Source of the DNA: Flavobacteriales bacterium
Lineage (GTDB): Bacteria; Bacteroidota; Bacteroidia; Flavobacteriales_D; Sanyastnellaceae
DNA length: 8,497 bases
NCBI GenBank assembly: GCA_011524845.1
Contig: WTJL01000127.1
Location: 1-8,497 of the forward strand
Direction of reading: 5' to 3'
The notes under the pieces were generated by a model. It saw nothing but the letters and a program-made list of their open reading frames with translations. It did not search any database and was not told the origin of the DNA. Shown here in pieces: positions 5,715-8,497 of this stretch. The first letter of the stretch is position 1. Every line of letters begins with the position of its first letter. The position numbers and the translations under genes are program-made.

Positions 5715-8177
5715 ATGGAAGTCATCAAATTTGGAGGAAGTTCGTTGGTCGATGCGTCAGCCATGACGCAGGTGGCCGACGTCTTGGAGGCGCGAAAAGA
5801 GGTGCCCAAATTCGTCGTGCTTTCCGCCATGGGAGGCGCCACAGACGCCTTGCTCCGTGCTGGGCGTTCTGCGCGTGACGGCGACCCTGCATGGCACACC
5901 CTGGTGTCCGACCTTCGATCGCGCCACCTGGAGGCGGCATCTTCACTGCTCGACGGGGACGAGGCACAGAACGTGGCCCAGGAAGTGGAGGACGGTCTCG
6001 CATACGTTCGATCGATTTGCGAAGGACTTCAATTGCTCCACGAATTCAGCGACCACACCAAGGATGCCCTGGTGAGCATGGGAGAGCGGCTGAGTGTGCC
6101 TTTGATGCACGCCATGTTGTCCCAACGTGGCTTCAAGGTGGGCAGGCTTTCTGCCCTCGACGTGGTCGTGACCGACAGCCAATACGGAGCGGCGGTGGTG
6201 GACCGTGCACGCACGGCAGAGAACCTTCGTCAGGCGATGGCGGACCTTGGTCCTTGCGATGTGGTGGTCATGGAGGGATTTGTGGGCCGCGACGACCAAG
6301 GAGAAGTCACCACGCTTGGACGCGGGGGAAGCGACCTGACCGCGTCGTTGGTGGCAAGCATCCTCGGGGCCTCCCACATGGAGAAAAGCACCGATGTGCC
6401 AGGCATGTTGACGGCGGATCCCAGGGTGGTGCCGACGGCCAAGATCATCGACAGCATGAGCTACGAGGAGGCCATGGAGCTGTGCCACTTTGGCGCCAAA
6501 GTCATCTATCCCCCCACGCTGATTCCTTTGCGGGAAGCGGGCATTCCTTTGGTCATCCGCAGCACCTTTAACACGGAGTCGCCTGGAACAACCATCAGTT
6601 CCCAACCCGATCCCGGCTCGGGCGTGCGTGGTGTATCGTCGATCGACGGCATGGCACTTGTGACCCTGGTAGGGGGCGGCATGGTGGGCATTCCTGGATA
6701 CTCGCGTCGGATGTTCATGGCCCTGTCCATGCGGCAAGTCAATGTGGTGTTGATTACCCAGGGCTCGTCGGAGCACAGCATCACCGTGGCCGTGCAAGAG
6801 TCGGAAGTCGACAACGCGCTGGAAGCCTTGAACGACGAATTCGAAAGCGACATCAAAGTGGGCAAGGTTGAGCCCTTCCGCGTGGAGCGGGGGTTGAGCA
6901 TCTTGGCCCTTGTGGGAGATGCCATGCACCACCACACCGGCCTGTCCGGCCGAGCCTTCGATGCCTTGGGCAAAAACGGCATCAACATTTACGCCATTGC
7001 GCAAGGTTCGACCGAGCGCAACATCAGCATTGTCCTTCAAAAGAAGGACGTGGCCAAGGCCCTTCGCGCCTTGCACAGCACGTTGTTTGAACGGGACACC
7101 CGACGCATCCATTTGTTCTGTGCAGGCGTGGGCAACGTGGGCGGCACGTTGTTGTCCCAAATCGCGGCGGCCCGCCAGGAATTGTTTGACACCCGCGGAT
7201 TGGACATCCGGGTGGTGGGGTTGGCCAATTCCAGACGGTTTTTGCTGCAAGAAGAAGGTGTGGCGCTTGCCGATTGGAAAGCCACACTGGAGCGCGAGGG
7301 AGCGCCGGGGACGTTGGGCGATTTTGTGGCCCGCATGAAGGACATGAACTTGGAGAACGCGGTGTTCGTGGACAACACTGCGAGTGCCCAGGTGGCGTCG
7401 GTCTACGAAGAGGTGCTCTCTGCCTCGATTGGCGTGGTGGCCTCCAACAAGATTGCCGCTGCGGACACGCAGTCGCGCTACGACACTTTGAAAGGACTGG
7501 CGCGGGCCAAGAGCACGCAGTATCGTTTTGAAACCAACGTGGGTGCAGGACTGCCCGTCATCGACACCATCGAGCACCTCGTTCAAAGCGGGGACCGCAT
7601 CCACCGCATCGACGCCGTGTTGTCTGGAACCTTGAATTTCCTGTTCAGCACCTTTGGACCGGAGTGTGGTTTTGTGGACGCTGTCCAAGGCGCCATGGAC
7701 GCAGGGTACACGGAACCCGATCCCAGGATTGACCTCAGTGGCGTGGACGTGCAGCGCAAGATTTTGATTTTGGCGCGCGAAGCGGGCTACACCATGGAGA
7801 TGTCGGACGTGGACAACCCTGGATTTTTGCCGCCCGCGTTGATGGAGGGCAGTGTGCAAGGGTTCTTGGAGGGGTTGCCGACCGCAGAAGAGGGCATGCA
7901 GGCACGGCTGGCAGAAGCCGCAGCGAAAGGCCTTCAGTTGCGTTACGTGGCCACGTTTGAGCGAAATGCGCAGGGCCAACCGACAGCCCAAGTGGGCCTG
8001 CAGGCTTTGCCGCCTGAGCACCCGTTTTGCCAACTCCAGGGGTCCGACAATGTGGTGATGCTCAAGACCGACCGGTACGCTGACCGTCCCTTGATCGTTC
8101 AAGGTGCGGGTGCGGGTGCCGACGTCACCGCCATGGGCGTGTTTGCCGACATCATGCGATTTGCCGCCACGAGATAA
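5715..8177 (+). CDS. thrA: Bifunctional aspartokinase I / homoserine dehydrogenase I
   Basis: ThrA carries out the first and third steps of the aspartate pathway: aspartate to aspartyl phosphate with ATP, and aspartate semialdehyde to homoserine with NAD(P)H. The protein is 820 residues, the same length as E. coli ThrA. The aspartokinase domain (about 1-295) begins with KFGGSS (5-10) and contains GRGGSD (202-207). Two ACT regulatory domains follow, at roughly 312-385 and 393-458, holding TQGSSE (Q349) and AQGSTE (Q430). The homoserine dehydrogenase domain starts near 465 with the dinucleotide-binding GVGNVGG (471-477) and has SNKIA (K579). GYTEPDP includes E667, and DLSGVDVQRK includes D678 and K682, the counterparts of yeast Hom6 E208, D219 and K223. 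All key residues are present, so both activities should be intact. Feedback inhibition by threonine is expected from the ACT domains. thrB begins 9 bases downstream in the same frame, indicating an operon. Confidence 0.98.
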   Translation: MEVIKFGGSSLVDASAMTQVADVLEARKEVPKFVVLSAMGGATDALLRAGRSARDGDPAWHTLVSDLRSRHLEAASSLLDGDEAQNVAQEVEDGLAYVRSICEGLQLLHEFSDHTKDALVSMGERLSVPLMHAMLSQRGFKVGRLSALDVVVTDSQYGAAVVDRARTAENLRQAMADLGPCDVVVMEGFVGRDDQGEVTTLGRGGSDLTASLVASILGASHMEKSTDVPGMLTADPRVVPTAKIIDSMSYEEAMELCHFGAKVIYPPTLIPLREAGIPLVIRSTFNTESPGTTISSQPDPGSGVRGVSSIDGMALVTLVGGGMVGIPGYSRRMFMALSMRQVNVVLITQGSSEHSITVAVQESEVDNALEALNDEFESDIKVGKVEPFRVERGLSILALVGDAMHHHTGLSGRAFDALGKNGINIYAIAQGSTERNISIVLQKKDVAKALRALHSTLFERDTRRIHLFCAGVGNVGGTLLSQIAAARQELFDTRGLDIRVVGLANSRRFLLQEEGVALADWKATLEREGAPGTLGDFVARMKDMNLENAVFVDNTASAQVASVYEEVLSASIGVVASNKIAAADTQSRYDTLKGLARAKSTQYRFETNVGAGLPVIDTIEHLVQSGDRIHRIDAVLSGTLNFLFSTFGPECGFVDAVQGAMDAGYTEPDPRIDLSGVDVQRKILILAREAGYTMEMSDVDNPGFLPPALMEGSVQGFLEGLPTAEEGMQARLAEAAAKGLQLRYVATFERNAQGQPTAQVGLQALPPEHPFCQLQGSDNVVMLKTDRYADRPLIVQGAGAGADVTAMGVFADIMRFAATR

Positions 8178-8186
8178 CTTGAGACC

Positions 8187-8497
8187 ATGAATTCCAAGCA
8201 ATCGTGTCGGGTGTGGGCGCCAGCGACGGTGGCCAATCTCAATGTGGGCTTCGATGCCCTCGGGTGTGCCTTGACTGCACCGGGGGAATTCATGGATTTC
8301 AAGCGCGTGGACGCCCCGGGCGTTCATCTGGTGAATGGCCCTGGCACCTCGCTGCCCCTCGACGTGGACCAAAACGTGGCCGGCAAAGCCGCCGCGTCCC
8401 TGTTGCAGGCCTTGGGCAATCCATTTGGCATTGAAATCACGGTGCGCAAAACAATCATGCCGGGCAGCGGCATCGGTTCGAGTGCGGCGTCCGCAGT
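8187..8497 (+). CDS. thrB: Homoserine kinase (N-terminal part, cut by right edge)
   Basis: ThrB phosphorylates homoserine to O-phosphohomoserine with ATP, the step before threonine synthase. Only the first 103 codons are inside the window, about a third of the usual length of roughly 310 residues. The N-terminus has APATVANLNVGFDALGCAL (from residue 11), the signature start of GHMP-family homoserine kinases. The phosphate-binding loop PGSGIGSSAASA is at 92-103, right at the edge, so the rest of the kinase is not visible. The ATG at 8187 follows the thrA stop codon by 9 bases, implying co-transcription and probably coupled translation. A threonine synthase gene (thrC) commonly follows in such operons but cannot be seen here. 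Confidence 0.95.
   Translation, partial: MNSKQSCRVWAPATVANLNVGFDALGCALTAPGEFMDFKRVDAPGVHLVNGPGTSLPLDVDQNVAGKAAASLLQALGNPFGIEITVRKTIMPGSGIGSSAASA

Noticed and set aside
5943..8372. An 809-codon open frame antisense to thrA and the start of thrB.
   Set aside because: Its codons align exactly with thrA codons on the opposite strand, so it stays open only because thrA rarely uses TTA, CTA and TCA in this GC-rich genome. The product is low-complexity, His/Arg/Gly-rich and resembles no family, while thrA is unmistakable.

Overview
The window is an ordinary stretch of chromosome that looks like it comes from a GC-rich member of the Bacteroidota, probably a marine Flavobacteriales-type organism; by eye it is close to 60% G+C. 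The reasons are the Bacteroidota-style FabI, a secreted GH16 laminarinase-type enzyme carrying the CNYN...GVCGG cysteine module common in secreted proteins of this phylum, a fused aspartokinase/homoserine dehydrogenase followed by thrB, a secreted DPP IV peptidase, and the near absence of Shine-Dalgarno sequences before the starts. This placement is inferred from protein features only. Gene density is high and every intergenic gap is about 120 bases or less.

Layout. Positions 1-1543, minus strand: the N-terminal 514 codons of a secreted dipeptidyl peptidase IV (family S9B), whose catalytic domain lies off the left edge. A 68-base divergent gap follows. Positions 1612-3051, plus strand: a GlcD/D-lactate-dehydrogenase-type FAD-linked oxidase. 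Positions 3148-4659: a secreted GH16 beta-glucanase with a calcium-loop-like N-terminal module and a lipocalin-like middle domain. Positions 4782-5606: fabI, enoyl-ACP reductase. Positions 5715-8177: thrA, full-length bifunctional aspartokinase/homoserine dehydrogenase. Positions 8187-8497: the first 103 codons of thrB, homoserine kinase, cut by the right edge.

Working together. thrA and thrB, 9 bases apart, form the start of a threonine operon: ThrA performs the first and third steps of the aspartate pathway and ThrB phosphorylates the resulting homoserine. DPP IV and the GH16 enzyme fit a heterotroph that degrades protein and algal or microbial beta-glucan outside the cytoplasm. The FAD oxidase would feed 2-hydroxyacid carbon into central metabolism, and FabI completes each cycle of fatty acid elongation. 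Apart from thrAB, the genes look like separate transcription units placed side by side.

I found no RNA gene, mobile element, CRISPR array or phage-like segment, and no convincing undescribed system. The items most worth a second look are the domain architecture of the GH16 protein, the conserved threonine-sensing glutamines in ThrA, the in-frame thrA-thrB junction, and short inverted or direct repeats in the gaps before thrA and after the FAD oxidase.
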